64,000 bases of DNA from Uranotaenia lowii (taxonomy: Eukaryota > Arthropoda > Insecta > Diptera > Culicidae), in contig NC_073693.1 in the NCBI RefSeq assembly GCF_029784155.1, positions 230,135,621-230,199,620 on the forward strand, in the 5' to 3' direction. The notes beneath the pieces were generated by a model that was not told the DNA's origin, made no database searches, and worked only from the letters and a program-made list of their open reading frames with translations. Every line of letters begins with the position of its first letter. The stretch's first letter is position 1. Position numbers and translations under genes: made by a program. Positions 24,291 to 35,200 of the stretch are shown here, one piece after another.

Positions 24291-24494
24291 AGGACCATGG
24301 TAAGCATTGAATCAATTAAAGTACCATAAACCATAAACAAAGCACAATATTGGTTCTAAAATAAATTTAGTTAGAAAATTTCAAAGTTGTAGTTTCATTT
24401 AAAAAAATAATTTTGAAAAAAATGAATTTCGAATCATATGAAATTTACAAGAATTCATTAGAAAAAAAAAAACAAATAAAAATAAAAGAGGAAA

Positions 24495-24705
24495 AAATCT
24501 GGGATTTGTGCCATTCTGGGAAATGTTCCATTCTGGGGCAAAAAATTCTGGGAAATGGTCCATTCTGGAAAAAAAAATTCTGGTAAATGGTGCATTCTGG
24601 GGAATTTTTTTCTGGGAAATGGTTCATTCTGGGGTTTGATTTCGGGTATTTGTCATTCTGGGGAAAATTCATTCTGGGCAATGGTTTTCGGGTAAATGGG
24701 ATACA
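24495..24705 (+). repeat. Minisatellite of CATTCTGGGGAAATGGT-like units
   Basis: ATTCTGGGAAATGGT and ATTCTGGGG alternate about ten times in 210 bp, with A-runs of variable length between some pairs. The unit pair is roughly 30-38 bp and the array is degenerate. The 78-codon minus-strand ORF here simply translates the repeat. Confidence 0.8.
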
Positions 24706-27700
24706 ATCTTCGCGATGTCACGAGACTGAATCGGTTGTTAGGACTTGATTAAAATTTGAAACATGTGTTTCCAATTTAGAAACTTTTTTTTATAATTGAA
24801 AACAGTAACAATTTTCTAAAACAATATTTCGACACATCATAAATTTAAACATTTTTATTTAAACAATATGATGTTGCTACGATTTAAGAAATCAAGTGAC
24901 ACGCTTTAGTGCTGGTTCATGACAAGCAAAAGTGCAATTCGTGCACTGACGCTAACGGTTTGGAAAAGTTTTAATAGGTTTGCGCGTGAAAGTTTGCTGG
25001 CTGCAGGACTTGAGTCTCAGAAGGAAAACGTCGTCACCAGCACTAGTTCTTTCCAGTAACCAGAAAAGCTAAATGGATTTCCAACAATCGCGAAAACCCA
25101 AAAGCACACAAATTTCTGCATATTATGTTACCTCGTCCAAAGTTTGTATCTTTACGATGGACGTTGGGAAGAAAGTTCCAAGAAGTATTCAATTGGATCA
25201 TTGTGGAGTTAAAATGGAACTTTCATACAATGTTGCTGCAAAATTGAAGCTAGTCTTTCGAAATCATGGAAATAGTCATGAATTAGGATATATTTTATAA
25301 CAAATTTCTCTTAAATTCTTTAGCAAAAAGGCTTAGCTGACAAAATAGTTCAATGTTTTATCATTGAAGGACAGAAAATTGCAAGAAAAGACTAGCTGGA
25401 ACTGAACAAATCGCATCGCTCTTCAAACCAAAGTTTACATTGCACCCATCCATTTTCTGTTCACGGTCCTTCGGGATGATGGCGAGCAGCAAGAAAAAAA
25501 AACTAGTGAAAATAATGAAATTCGTCCGCAGAAAAGCTCATCAAAGTTAGTTTAGTTGAGATGTTTTTCTGTTCCATTCCATCTCCTCCTTCCTTCCACC
25601 ATAGTGATGGAATGAATGGGAAAACACTTGCCATACTGCGGCGATGAATAAAATTATCATCTTTCGTGGTGCGCTCCTCAACTCCCGAGAATATTTTCTT
25701 AAAATAACTTTCAGCAGAAAACGATGACTGGAATTTGTCTGACTGGAAGCTTTTTTCCGTGGTTCTCGTGGAGCGAACTATCGCGGGCAAAAGGGTTGGT
25801 AGTTTTCGTTGGAAACTTTTATGACCCCGGGGTGATTGTGGTTTGTTTAAGATTGGGAGAGTGATTTTCGAAAAATTATGAATTTCGGTGCAAGTAATTC
25901 AGTTTCATCAAATGGTTCGGCAACTTAATCTCCATAAACAAATAAATAACGCAACACAGGTATTTCGTATATGTAATCTACTCTTTATTCAGCAATCGTT
26001 TTTGTTGAAACTTACGGTTTCCTCCGGAACAGCAGCAGCACAGCGGCACAGCAGCAAACTTCTGCTGCCACGAGCAGAACCAAAACATTGTTTGTTTTGG
26101 TTCCTCTTGCTATGTTCAATTCGCAATCGAGAACAATAGATGCTGATGCTGATGACAGATGATGGTGATAAACGCGGTACAAATGTTTACATCATCACAC
26201 GGTTAGGCGAGAATACCCAAATTGGGTTTGTGTTGCCAGATATTCTGGGTAAGAATATACAAGTACTCATTGGGCAATGAAAACTTTCCCGGTTAGGAAA
26301 TGTAAGAAGTGGAAAGTGACAATTAGCTATCGCTAATTAATATATTTGTATTCTACTGACCTCACAGACGAAACATGAATAAAGATAACTCTATTCCACC
26401 ACTGAAACCTGCGTTTTCAATTTTCGACCAGCTAGTAGTAAGTATGGAAAAAAGAAAATCTTTTGACAAACAGTTTTGATTCTATTGATGCACGCATCAT
26501 CCAGTTCGTCAAAAATACAGAAACATTTGTAATTTCACAGAATTTTAAGCAAATTTACATCACAGAATCTTCACAGAATTTCTAATTTTTCACAGATTTT
26601 ACAGAATTTTTCTATTCTGTTCGTATTTTCAAAATGGTACATTATTAAGCCAATATTTATCATTGCATTCTTACACTTATTCCTAAAAACTTGGTAAGGT
26701 TTGGTACAATAAAAAAATTTTTTTTCAAGATTGATGTTTAAAGATTCCATTTGTTTGGCATAATTTATATATGAAATTAATGAAAATAGCTTCACAAAAA
26801 TCCGTTACTGATAATTTGGGTAATATCACCGAAAAACATTAATTATTCAGTCAAAAACACAGTTCATTTCGGTTACCTTAGTTCTTTACCCTTAATAAAT
26901 ATCTGAAAATAGCCCATTTTTCCAAATTACTTGTAAACGTACACTCCAGATAATCGCTTATGTATGCCATAAAATTCTCGTCTAGGTGAACTGGCATCTA
27001 AAAAATTAACATTGAAATTTATTCATTTTTTTTAATTAGACCTTATCTGAAATTTTATGAGTTTGTCTTTCAAATACCGACACAATGTTGTGATACTAAC
27101 AGACTGATTTGATTTGGGATCAGTTTTGAATTTCTCAAACCCTGGGGTCAAAAACGTTTTGTTTTGGTTCAAAACACATCTATGAATATTTGCAGAACTT
27201 TTATGTAACGTTTAGGTACATGAGTAAATTTTAACTTTGCATGGGAAAATAGAACATTCTTATCTAATCAACATTTTTTTTTTATTTTTCTGTGAACTGT
27301 AGGAATCGAAATCATGTTAATTTTTCAGAACAAAATATTCAATTTCCCCATACAAACATTAAATTCCAAAATTTACTCAAGTAGAAGTTTCTTAAAAATT
27401 ATGGACGATTTTTTAACCACAGGATTTAAGAGATTTAAAAATAACCCCAAATACTCTCACTTCAGAATCACAAAGAAACTTAATTTGTATTTAAGAAATT
27501 GATGATTTCAAGTATAAAAATAATTTTCTTCAAAAAAAAAAAGATCAATCTCATCAGAATCTTTTGAAGAATCATTTAAAATTTCAAAAGTGGTTCACAA
27601 GTCGTATCTTATGAAATGTTTACGCATTTAAAATTGCGTTCATTGAAAAGAGTTAGGAATGGGAGAGTGATGAGCTTTGATCCATCGGGTGGCTTGATTC

Positions 27701-28490
27701 GAAATCTTGCAAACGTCTAATGTTAAAGAATGAGATTAGGAGTTATTCAACATTAGTTGAAAAATAAAATGAAATATGTGTCAATAAGATTCTGTTAACA
27801 TTTTTAAAACGTTTTCGACATCTAGCAATTTTACCAAAAACATACATTCCAATATTTCATTATTTGGAGAATTATATGAACTTCATGACACCATATTTCC
27901 CAGGTTTTCCTAAGAACTCAGTGTCTCGACTAAGTGAATTCTCAAATTATGTGATTTTTGGAAAAAAAAAAAGTTTTGTGATTTTTGTTAAGTTCCATAA
28001 ACGTAGTCTTTAATGCCAAACAACACAATGTGTAGAGAAGTTAGCCCTGGCAAAGCGTTGAGACACATTACACCGTGACGTGAAATCGCTTTTCCGGACA
28101 TTTCCGAACTGATATAATTCCAAAAGTCAACAGATTTACTTGGAAATGAAAAAAAAAGTAGCAAACGGTCGCAAATTGAATTTTCTTCAAAATGAGTATA
28201 ATTTGGTCATAAAAAATTATATAGTTTGTATTGTGAATGATAACTTTTGTGACGTGAATGCAGTACATACAACTTTGATTTCCTGCTCTATTTGTGGAAA
28301 TAGGATATCAATGACTTCAAACAAGCTGTAGAAAAAACAATTCCCCACACTTTTATGTGTTTAGCTTCTCGATTGAGCAACAACGAAAAAAAGTTATGTC
28401 TCTTTAAAGTTGTAACGTGAATTCACTCAGTTTTAACAGGACAGGATAGTGAACTGAACTCACGTAACGAATTTTCTAGCTATTCTGAAC
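24706..28490. other. Non-coding stretch with no confident gene
   Basis: Mostly AT-rich. Less AT-rich text at about 24890-26260 includes a 75-codon ORF (25073-25300, beginning MDFQQSRKPKSTQISAYYV) and a CAGCAG-rich patch near 26025-26070. Neither shows a known domain, and I cannot tell whether any is an exon. No tRNA or array was seen. Confidence 0.45.
26231..26472 (+). mobile_element. Possible short solo LTR
   Basis: The segment starts TGTTGCCAGA, contains a polyadenylation-like ATGAATAAAGATAAC (about 26374-26388) and ends ACAAACA. That is the TG...CA layout of an LTR with a start resembling BEL/Pao elements. The flanks GTTTG and GTTTT agree in four of five bases as a possible target-site duplication. 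No internal coding region or second LTR is present. This is weak evidence. Confidence 0.25.
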
Positions 28491-28494
28491 CATG

Positions 28495-28590
28495 CTTTAG
28501 AGTAAGGGTGGCCAAACTATGGCCCGCGGGCCACATTTGGCCCACGGCTGTTTTTTTTTTGTGGCCCGTAAAGCTGTTTTTGAAATATAT
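28495..28590 (+). mobile_element. hAT-type transposon terminus (single end)
   Basis: AGGGTGGCCAAACTATGGCC followed by CGCGGGCCACATTTGGCCC is a characteristic end sequence of many animal hAT elements, with GGCCCGCGGGCC forming a palindrome. GTGGCCCGTAAAGCTG follows after a T run. I did not find a matching inverted end downstream, so this is a truncated fragment or the partner end is highly diverged. It abuts the AT-rich region before the RTE-like LINE. Confidence 0.55.
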
Positions 28591-28954
28591 ACCATGTTCT
28601 AAAAATTGAATGTTTTGCTTGGTTTATATCATTTGAAAAAATGGTACTTTTACCTTCATCAACTTCATTCAAATTGAAAGTTGGAGGAATCTTCAACAGC
28701 ATTTTTGCTGCCTTTGTTTTAATAATTGATTTTTGAAGATTGTTGTGTCCGGAACAAAAATTATTTGTCAGATTTTATCTATCACTGCTAGATTTAAAGA
28801 CAGAATTTATGAAATTTTTTAAATGTTTAGAAAAGCTTTTGGTTAAATCGATCTTTGATAACTAAAAAATAAATTAATAAAACTACGTGAAAACTGAAAC
28901 CTGATTTTTAATCTGTTTGCTATCTTTTATTCAATCACTCTCACTCACTGACTC

Positions 28955-29271
28955 AATCCGGGCAAGTCCTGCTTTACTCTGGCATACGAGGAGAACATGC
29001 TACTCGGGAACGAGGAGTTGGTTTCCTGTTAAGCCCGCAGGCCTACGCGGCCCTCATTAGATGGGAACCAATAAATGAAAGAATAATCGTAGCCAGATTC
29101 AGAACACGGGTTAGAAACCTTACAATGGTCCAGTGTTATGCCTCAACTGACGTTGCCGACTTGCAGGAGAAAGAGCAGTTTTGCAGTCAACTGAACAGCG
29201 TGTTGAGAGAATTCCGAAGGGTGACATTCAAATCCATTTGGGCGACTTCAACGCAAAGATTGGCTCCGACA
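28955..29271 (+). pseudogene. LINE endonuclease, N-terminal part
   Basis: The frame reads SGQVLLYSG, RWEPINERIIVARFRTRV, then MVQCYASTDVADLQEKEQF, up to about 29215. There a frameshift moves it to GDIQIHLGDFNAKIGSDNQD. The GDFNA motif holds catalytic or metal-binding Asp and Asn of the APE-type endonuclease that nicks target DNA for retrotransposition. The start of the domain is missing. The sequence breaks off at 29271 where the P-like element is inserted and resumes at 30116. Confidence 0.85.
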
Positions 29272-29279
29272 ATCAAGAC

Positions 29280-30107
29280 CAGGCTTCCGAAAAGTACAGC
29301 TTTGCTATGACAGCTTTTTTCTTGCCAAACCAACTGTCTCGGTTTTCCTTACCACTCGGCTCGCTGCTGTACCGTCGGTAACGAATCGTAATGCTTTGGC
29401 TACATCGCACACGTGCGAGAACCCAGGCTGTACCTGAACAATCGGCTCGAAGCATGCGTTGCCGAAAATGTTGTGCTTTAAACTGTAGCGAACCCAACCG
29501 ACAGTTCGGTTTTTATCCCTTCATGCCTCCTGTTTCGAAAATAATTTCATCCTAACTGTCGGCTTCAGGGCGTGACAGTTTTTGCAGGACTGTCACGGGT
29601 GACTGTCGTACCCATACCGTACCCATGGCCGATCGTATGCGCTGCTGCTCGGTTCGAATAGATCGAACCAGCCATATATTCACACCGAGCAGCAGCATAC
29701 GATCGGCGCATAACGCGGTGCAGGTTAGGCGAAAAGGGAAGGGGAGGGTGATTGGGGTGATCACCACCCGCAGTAGCTTCAAGCAAAAGGAAAATTCATA
29801 CGTTCGTTCGAAATTAACTCGGATCGAGCGAATTTCGGCTACAGTCGGGCGGAGTAAGTAGTACTGTCATGCGAAATTCAACGCATTGAAAACTGTCACG
29901 AAGATTTTCCCAAAACTGTCACGAAGCTTAAAAAACTTTCATACCCACGAGCAAACTCTCGCATGAGGTAAAACAAGCCATCGCTGTACATCGCACGACC
30001 GCTCCTTTTAAAACTGTCGGGAAAGAAATATTCGGGAAGCTTTCATCGAGCTACATGTGCGACGTTTGCAAGAATACTGTCGTTCGCCAGTACTTTTCAG
30101 AAGCCTG
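29280..30107 (+). mobile_element. P-like non-autonomous DNA transposon nested in the LINE
   Basis: Ends are inverted: CAGGCTTCCGAAAAGTAC (29280-) and the complement CAGGCTTCTGAAAAGTAC (to 30107), with weaker pairing for another ~25 bp. A perfect 8-bp target-site duplication, ATCAAGAC, lies at 29272-29279 and 30108-30115. Removing the element plus one duplication restores the LINE reading (SDNQD then HERIMGRHC). Inside are a THAP-like ORF fragment (29454-29555), a ~22-bp stem hairpin (29629-29652 with 29685-29706) and repeated ACTGTCACGAAG or ACTGTCACGGG boxes near both ends. The 8-bp TSD plus THAP fragment fit the P superfamily. hAT also makes 8-bp TSDs, so the class is probable rather than proven. 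Length 828 bp. Confidence 0.88.
29454..29555 (+). pseudogene. THAP-type zinc-finger fragment of a P-like transposase
   Basis: A short frame from ATG reads MRCRKCCALNCSEPNRQF followed by GFYPFMPPVSK, then stops at TAA (29553-29555). C-x4-C followed about 12 residues later by an aromatic-Pro-Phe stretch matches the start of THAP domains, the C2CH zinc fingers that bind P-element DNA. The distal Cys-x2-His, the AVPTF-like box and the catalytic part are absent. It is a remnant of the N-terminal exon of an autonomous relative, left in a deletion derivative. Confidence 0.6.
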
Positions 30108-30115
30108 ATCAAGAC

Positions 30116-31074
30116 CATGAGCGCATCATGGGGCGCCATTGCCTAGGACAGATGAGCGAAAACGGAGAGCTATTTTGTGGCAACAACAACATGTTGATCG
30201 GTGGATCGCTCTTCCCCCATCGACCAGCACATAAGGTCACTTGGGTATCCCGAGATGGCCGAACAGAAAATCAAATTGACCACATCTGCATCAGCCGAAA
30301 ATGGAGAAGGAGCCTTCTTGATGTCCACAACAAACGAAGCGCAGACATTGCATCTGACCATCACCTCGTCCTTGGCGAAATACGACTGAGAGTTGCGCGT
30401 GTCCAACGGCGCGAGGAGAAAGTCGGGTTTCGATACGACGTCCGCCGGTTGGAGAATCCAGAGATGAAAAGGGCATACGTTGAACAGCTAGAATCCCGAG
30501 CCTTGGAGCTGCCGACAGACGGAACAGTCGAAGAACAGTGGTGTGGAATCAAGAATGCCTTTATCACGACGAGCCATGGTAGCCTCGGTAAAGTTTGTGG
30601 AAGAAGAAGTGAATGGATGTCGGATGAAACTTGGAGGATGGTCGATGATCGGAGAAAGGCGAAAGTCGGAATTGAGCAGGCATGTACCGGGTCAGCCAAA
30701 GCAGCCGCCCGCTTACGATATGGGGAGCTGGAAAAGGCAGTTAAACGAGCTTGTAGACGAGACAAGAGAGCCTGGACAAACTCCCTAGCCGAAGAGAGAG
30801 AAAGAGCCGCCGCCAATGGAGATATCCAATTACTTTATGACATTTCTCGCCACCTCAGTGGTGCAAGGACTAATGCAAGAATGCCAAGAATGCAAGAATG
30901 CAAGATCAGCTCAAACGATGGACTGAGCACTTCGAACAACTCTTCCGAGTCACGAATAGCGATAGCCAACAGAACCCGCAGCTTGAAGCGCCAACAGTAA
31001 GTAGTATAAATGGCGTCAACTCGGAAGCGCCCTCGCTGGAAATCCAACAAAGCACCTGGGATCGATTGCATCCC
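30116..31074 (+). pseudogene. LINE endonuclease C-terminal part and linker to RT
   Basis: The open frame starts within HERIMGRHCLGQMSENGELF and runs through GSLFPHRPAHKVTW and ENQIDHICISRKWRRSLLD to SDIASDHHLV-type text (ADIASDHHLVLGEIRLR). The final Asp-His pair is the conserved catalytic end of the endonuclease. A basic linker follows (RRDKRAWTNSLAEERERAA). A frameshift near 30890 leads to QLKRWTEHFEQLFRV, and a second near 31010 leads to SNKAPGIDCIP, the usual entry to the reverse transcriptase. The frame then meets the inversion breakpoint at 31070-31074. Confidence 0.88.
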
Positions 31075-31712
31075 TTTTCTCGCCACGGCAATCCTCGGTT
31101 CGGTGCACAGTCGATCGATCCAGTCAGAATCTCATCCATTACGATTAGAAAAAGTAGCGGTGATAAAATACATCCTTGTCTCTCTCCAGCAGTTACCGGG
31201 ATTGGTTCGGACAAGACACCGTCGTGCAAGACCGTGCACGAAAATGCCTCGTATTGTGCTTCGATGAGATGGACTAGTTTCTCTGGGACCCCTCGTCGCC
31301 TAAGAGCCGCCCAGATGTTTTCATGGTTAAGTCGGTCGAATGCTTTTTCGAAATCAACGAACACCAGCAGAAGAGAGTCCTGGAATTCGTTGATTTGTTC
31401 CAGTATGATTCGTAGCGTTGTGATGTGGTCCACACATGATCGTCCGGATCGGAATCCAGCTTGTTGCCGTCGGAGTGTAGCGTCGACTTTCTCCTGGATC
31501 CTGTTCAGGATCACTTTGCAGAGTACTTTGAGGGTTGTACAGATTAAAGTTATGCCACGCCAGTTACCGCACTCTGTCAGGTCTCCTTTCTTCGGGACCT
31601 TTACGAGGATACCCTGCATCCAGTCGGCCGGGAATGTTGCAGTATCCCAGATGTCAGCGAAAAGACGGTGACGGATATGTGCTGACAGGGCTAAGAGCAT
31701 TTCAACAGGGAT
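31070..31712 (-). pseudogene. LINE reverse transcriptase, inverted segment
   Basis: On the minus strand this reads IPVEMLLALSAHIRHRL, ILVKVPKKGDLTECGNWRGI, FRSGRSCVDHITTLR, LLVFVDFEKAFDRLNH, ERQGCILSPLLF. These are RT motifs in normal order, including FVDFEKAFD with the first catalytic Asp and the GERQGCILSP block. The second motif (YADD/FADD) is missing. The flanking LINE is on the plus strand and the segment is bounded by the inverted pentamers ATCCC (31070-31074) and GGGAT (31708-31712). The plus-strand frame before it (APGIDCIP) matches the start of this segment (IPVEMLL), showing it was simply flipped in place. Enzyme inactive. Confidence 0.9.
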
Positions 31713-32143
31713 GGATCAGAAAGGCCCGATTCGCGTTTGCGAGTCTCCGAAACATCTGGCGGTCAGGCCAGATCTCTCTACGAACGACAATCCGAATCTT
31801 CAACTCAAACGTCAAATCCGTATTGCTGTACGGGTGCGAAACTTGGTGCACATATGCGGTAACGACGCGAAAACTGCAAGTATTTGTAAACCGCTGCCTG
31901 CGGAATATCATCCGCGCTTGGTGGCCTGGCAACTGGATCTCAAATGAGGAACTACATCGCCGGTGTCATCAAAGGGCACTAGAAATCGAGATTCGGGAAC
32001 GTAAGTGGAGATGGATTGGGCACACGCTGCGAAGAGATGAAAACGAGATTTGCAGAGAGGCGCTAGATTGGAATCCAGAAGGTCATCGAAGAAGAGGCAG
32101 ACCCAGAAACTCGTGGCGGCGAAGTCTAGCCGCTGAAATCTGA
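31713..32143 (+). pseudogene. LINE C-terminal domain
   Basis: The frame contains IRKARFAFASLRNIWRSGQI, NVKSVLLYGCETW, FVNRCLRNIIRAWWPGNW, WRWIGHTLRRDENEICREAL and RRRGRPRNSWRRSLAAEI, then TGA. This is the conserved C-terminal region that follows RT in many RTE-like and related LINEs. Its precise biochemical role is not known to me. The junction with the inverted RT piece lacks the YADD-containing segment, so part of RT was deleted. About 110 bp of 3' UTR and the AAGT-repeat tail follow. Confidence 0.85.
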
Positions 32144-32267
32144 ACTGTCGACGAGAATCTTGACTGGGACCAGGTGAAGACGCTGGCTCCGGATCGTCAA
32201 CAGTGGAGGTCTTTTATCACGGCCCTATGCACCGGAGGATCGGCGCGGGATCATTAAGTAAGTAAGT

Positions 32268-35200
32268 AAAAATTGTCGTTTGAGTATTCTGCTATCAATG
32301 ATCATGCTTTATACTCCTTACCTCAGTAAGTATTTTAAAACTTTTAAGTGTCACAAAAAAGCAACCCCTTCCAAAATATTCGAAAATGAATTAAAAAAGT
32401 GATCAATGTTCCCCCTGTTTACGGTATCTGAAACTTTTTCCGCTTAGTTTTAATAAATGTTTTTCCTGAAAAGACTTACTCCTGAAATTAAAATTTTACA
32501 AAAGGAAGAGCTAGAAATTTTAAAAAGCGTGTACAAGAATGTTAACAAAATTTTATTCAGATTTATCACTAAGTTTTTGAAAATTTCGAAAAAAAATTGC
32601 ATAACCAGAGTTGGATTATGCTCAATGAAGTCTCACATCTACAAACATTTAACTGATTAATGCGAAACGTTAAAAAACTAAATACTTAATTTTAAAAAGA
32701 TGGATACTTATATTGTTCAGTAGTAAAGTTTGTCGGTTTTGCTCTGTTAAGCTTCTTTTTTTCGCCACGATCCGTGTTTTTTCTGTGTTTCTTTAGCAAG
32801 GATATTTTTTCCTAAATCAAACTCAAAGTTTTTTTTTGTTATGTGATTCACATCCATCCTCCCCTCTTACTAACCCAAAGTTAGGAGAAATACTCCCGGC
32901 ACATAAAAACATTATAAGTAAAATGCCTTAATAAAACCATTTGTAAATAAAAAAAATTACGTCTATCTTATACAATTATGATCATTCATGTATCCGTAGA
33001 TGTTTTTTTCTAAAACATCGGGGTTTTTTGAGAATCAGATCCGATAGGATGTATTTTTCTTTCAGCATTACTCATTTGTTGCTTTTTGATCTTGATTTGG
33101 CTACAATTGTGTTTGTGGTTGGAACATTGGAATATTGGAATATGTTCTGTTCTGAGTTTAAAGTTCGAATCACCATTAAAAATTAGAATTGAAAACCTGT
33201 TTTGAAATTTCGGTTCAAATTTGGGTTCATCAGTTTCAAAAATCATGAATTCTAGTTTCGAAAACCATGAAATTTTTATAAGAATTTATAAGAAATTCAG
33301 TGAAATAATAACCTTTTAATTCGAATATCACAGCTGAACAGGTTTGAAGTCGTTATTTTCTTTACTTTTAAAGTTATGGCCTAACAAAATTGAAAAATAA
33401 TTTTTCATTTTTGTTATTTATTTCAATACAATTTTGCAAATTTCTTCCAAACCTTGTCAATTGGGTGCAGGAAAGTGTTTGTGGTTAATAAAGGTTAAAA
33501 ATTTGATAAAAAATTGCAGATCTGAAAAAAAAACATCGATTTCTCAAAAACTACTTTTTTTAAAATAATAAATAAATTATATTTTTGCATTTTTTCCGCT
33601 TACTTTGTTCGATATCTCACACATATATTGAAATATCTTAAAATAAATACCATGGGCTAATTTTTATAACCTCCAGAACATTGTCTGTAAGCCATCAGTC
33701 AAAAATATCCATGCGTTTCCGAAATATTTAGATTTAGATTCGTGTTGTTTAAAAACAACACTATGCATTAAAAGGTTAAATTACAGATTCCTGAAACAAA
33801 ATTTACTTCTTGGCTCAAATATTTTTTTTTTAATTTCAGAAATCATTTTGAAACTTTGAAAACAGATCCAAAATTACAATTTTGAATTCAGGTTTGACAG
33901 ATTCAGATTTTTTATTGTCAGATTCTGATTGAGATCGTTATTGAGTATTACATTCAAGATAAGTTTTTCAAGATGAATGTTTCGATGAGGAACATAAATC
34001 GCAAGAGATAGCAGACTAATTTTTTTTTGTTAATTCAATATTTAAAATTTATTTGTTTTTTAATCAACATTGGTTTGTATAAAAAAAAATCAATTGAAAA
34101 TCACAAGTATAAAGTAGAATTTTAGTTTATTTTGCAAATTTTCTCACCACCAAAGATTCGAAAGATTTGAAAAATGGAATTGATTTTTGAGGAAAATTAT
34201 TTTGTGATAAAAACATGTAATTTTTACATTAAAAAATCTTTAAGAAATTCTGTATTTTCTAAGTCTTTTGTTTAAGATAATGTTGCCGGATTGACCGTTT
34301 TTATCCGGGTTTGGTTGGATAATTTACATAAATTTTGGGAACAGTCCGGTCCAGCCCGGTTGTCCGAATTTCAATGAAAAAAGCTCGATTTTTTAAACTA
34401 TATTTGGAAGATCAAAGATAAAAAATAAAAATCATGTTGTATTTTTTTTTATTTACACCTCTGACATCCGACCTCCAAAAAACGACATTTTTACAGCAAG
34501 TTTAATGAACAATATCATGAAAGATATTTCGAATTTCTGTAATGCAATATAAAATCAGTCAATATGTTTTGATGAAAGAAATTTTTTTCAATTTTTTCCG
34601 TAATTTTTGTTGAGTAATTTTTGGGTTTTGACAAAGTTTGCCCAAATATTGCCCGGATTTTTGGCCGTCAATTTTAAAATCAAATGCCTGGATTTAGCAA
34701 GGTTTTTTTGATTAAACATTCCGGATTTGTCGGCTTGGATATGTGCTGAAATTTTTTTTGGCAAACTTAGTTTAAGATTAATAATATTGCAGTTTTAACA
34801 AGAGCCAAATTTCAATCTAGAAACTTAAATTTTGATTAAGTTTACAATAATCAGATTTGAACAACTAATTTTTAATTTTTTTTTCTTCAACTATTAAAAT
34901 TTGGAATTTTTAACATCGATGATTGAAATATTTCAATTTGTTCAGGAGTTTGGTAGATTCAGCTTATTTGTTTTGAACTTAGAAATTAATTTACAAAAAT
35001 TGAAGACTTTTTGAAACTTATTTTACGCTCAAATCGAATAAGCTAAATCTACTAGAATTTGAAGCACATTTAAAGGTTTTTACCATCGTTGAAAGTAAGT
35101 ACCTTAAATCGTTACTAAAAACTTTATAAAAAAATCAGTCAACCATTTAATTGATTTAAGGATAAAGTTTCAAAAATAACTTTTATTTACTTTTATGAAC

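Larger units (their letters stand above)
28955..32267 (+). mobile_element. RTE-like LINE, interrupted and internally inverted
   Basis: The copy runs from inside the apurinic-endonuclease domain (TCCGGGCAAGTCCTGCTTTA, Ser-Gly-Gln-Val-Leu-Leu) to a 3' tail of AAGTAAGTAAGTAAA at about 32252-32267, a short tandem-repeat tail rather than poly-A. Endonuclease text such as WEPINERIIV and NQIDHICISRKWRRSLLDV resembles RTE/BovB-like elements. The C-terminal part (WRWIGHTLRR, RRRGRPRNSWRRSL) occurs in several related LINE families, so the exact clade is open. A P-like element splits it at 29280-30107, and 31070-31712 is inverted. It is 5'-truncated and non-functional. Confidence 0.88.

Noticed and set aside
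25073..25300. 75-codon ORF starting MDFQQSRK as a possible small gene
   Set aside because: No domain, no homologue I recognise and no clear splice or promoter context; chance is as likely.
30906..31700. Minus-strand RT considered as a separate antisense LINE
   Set aside because: Its ends fit the plus-strand LINE exactly at inverted ATCCC/GGGAT breakpoints, so it is an inverted part of the same copy.
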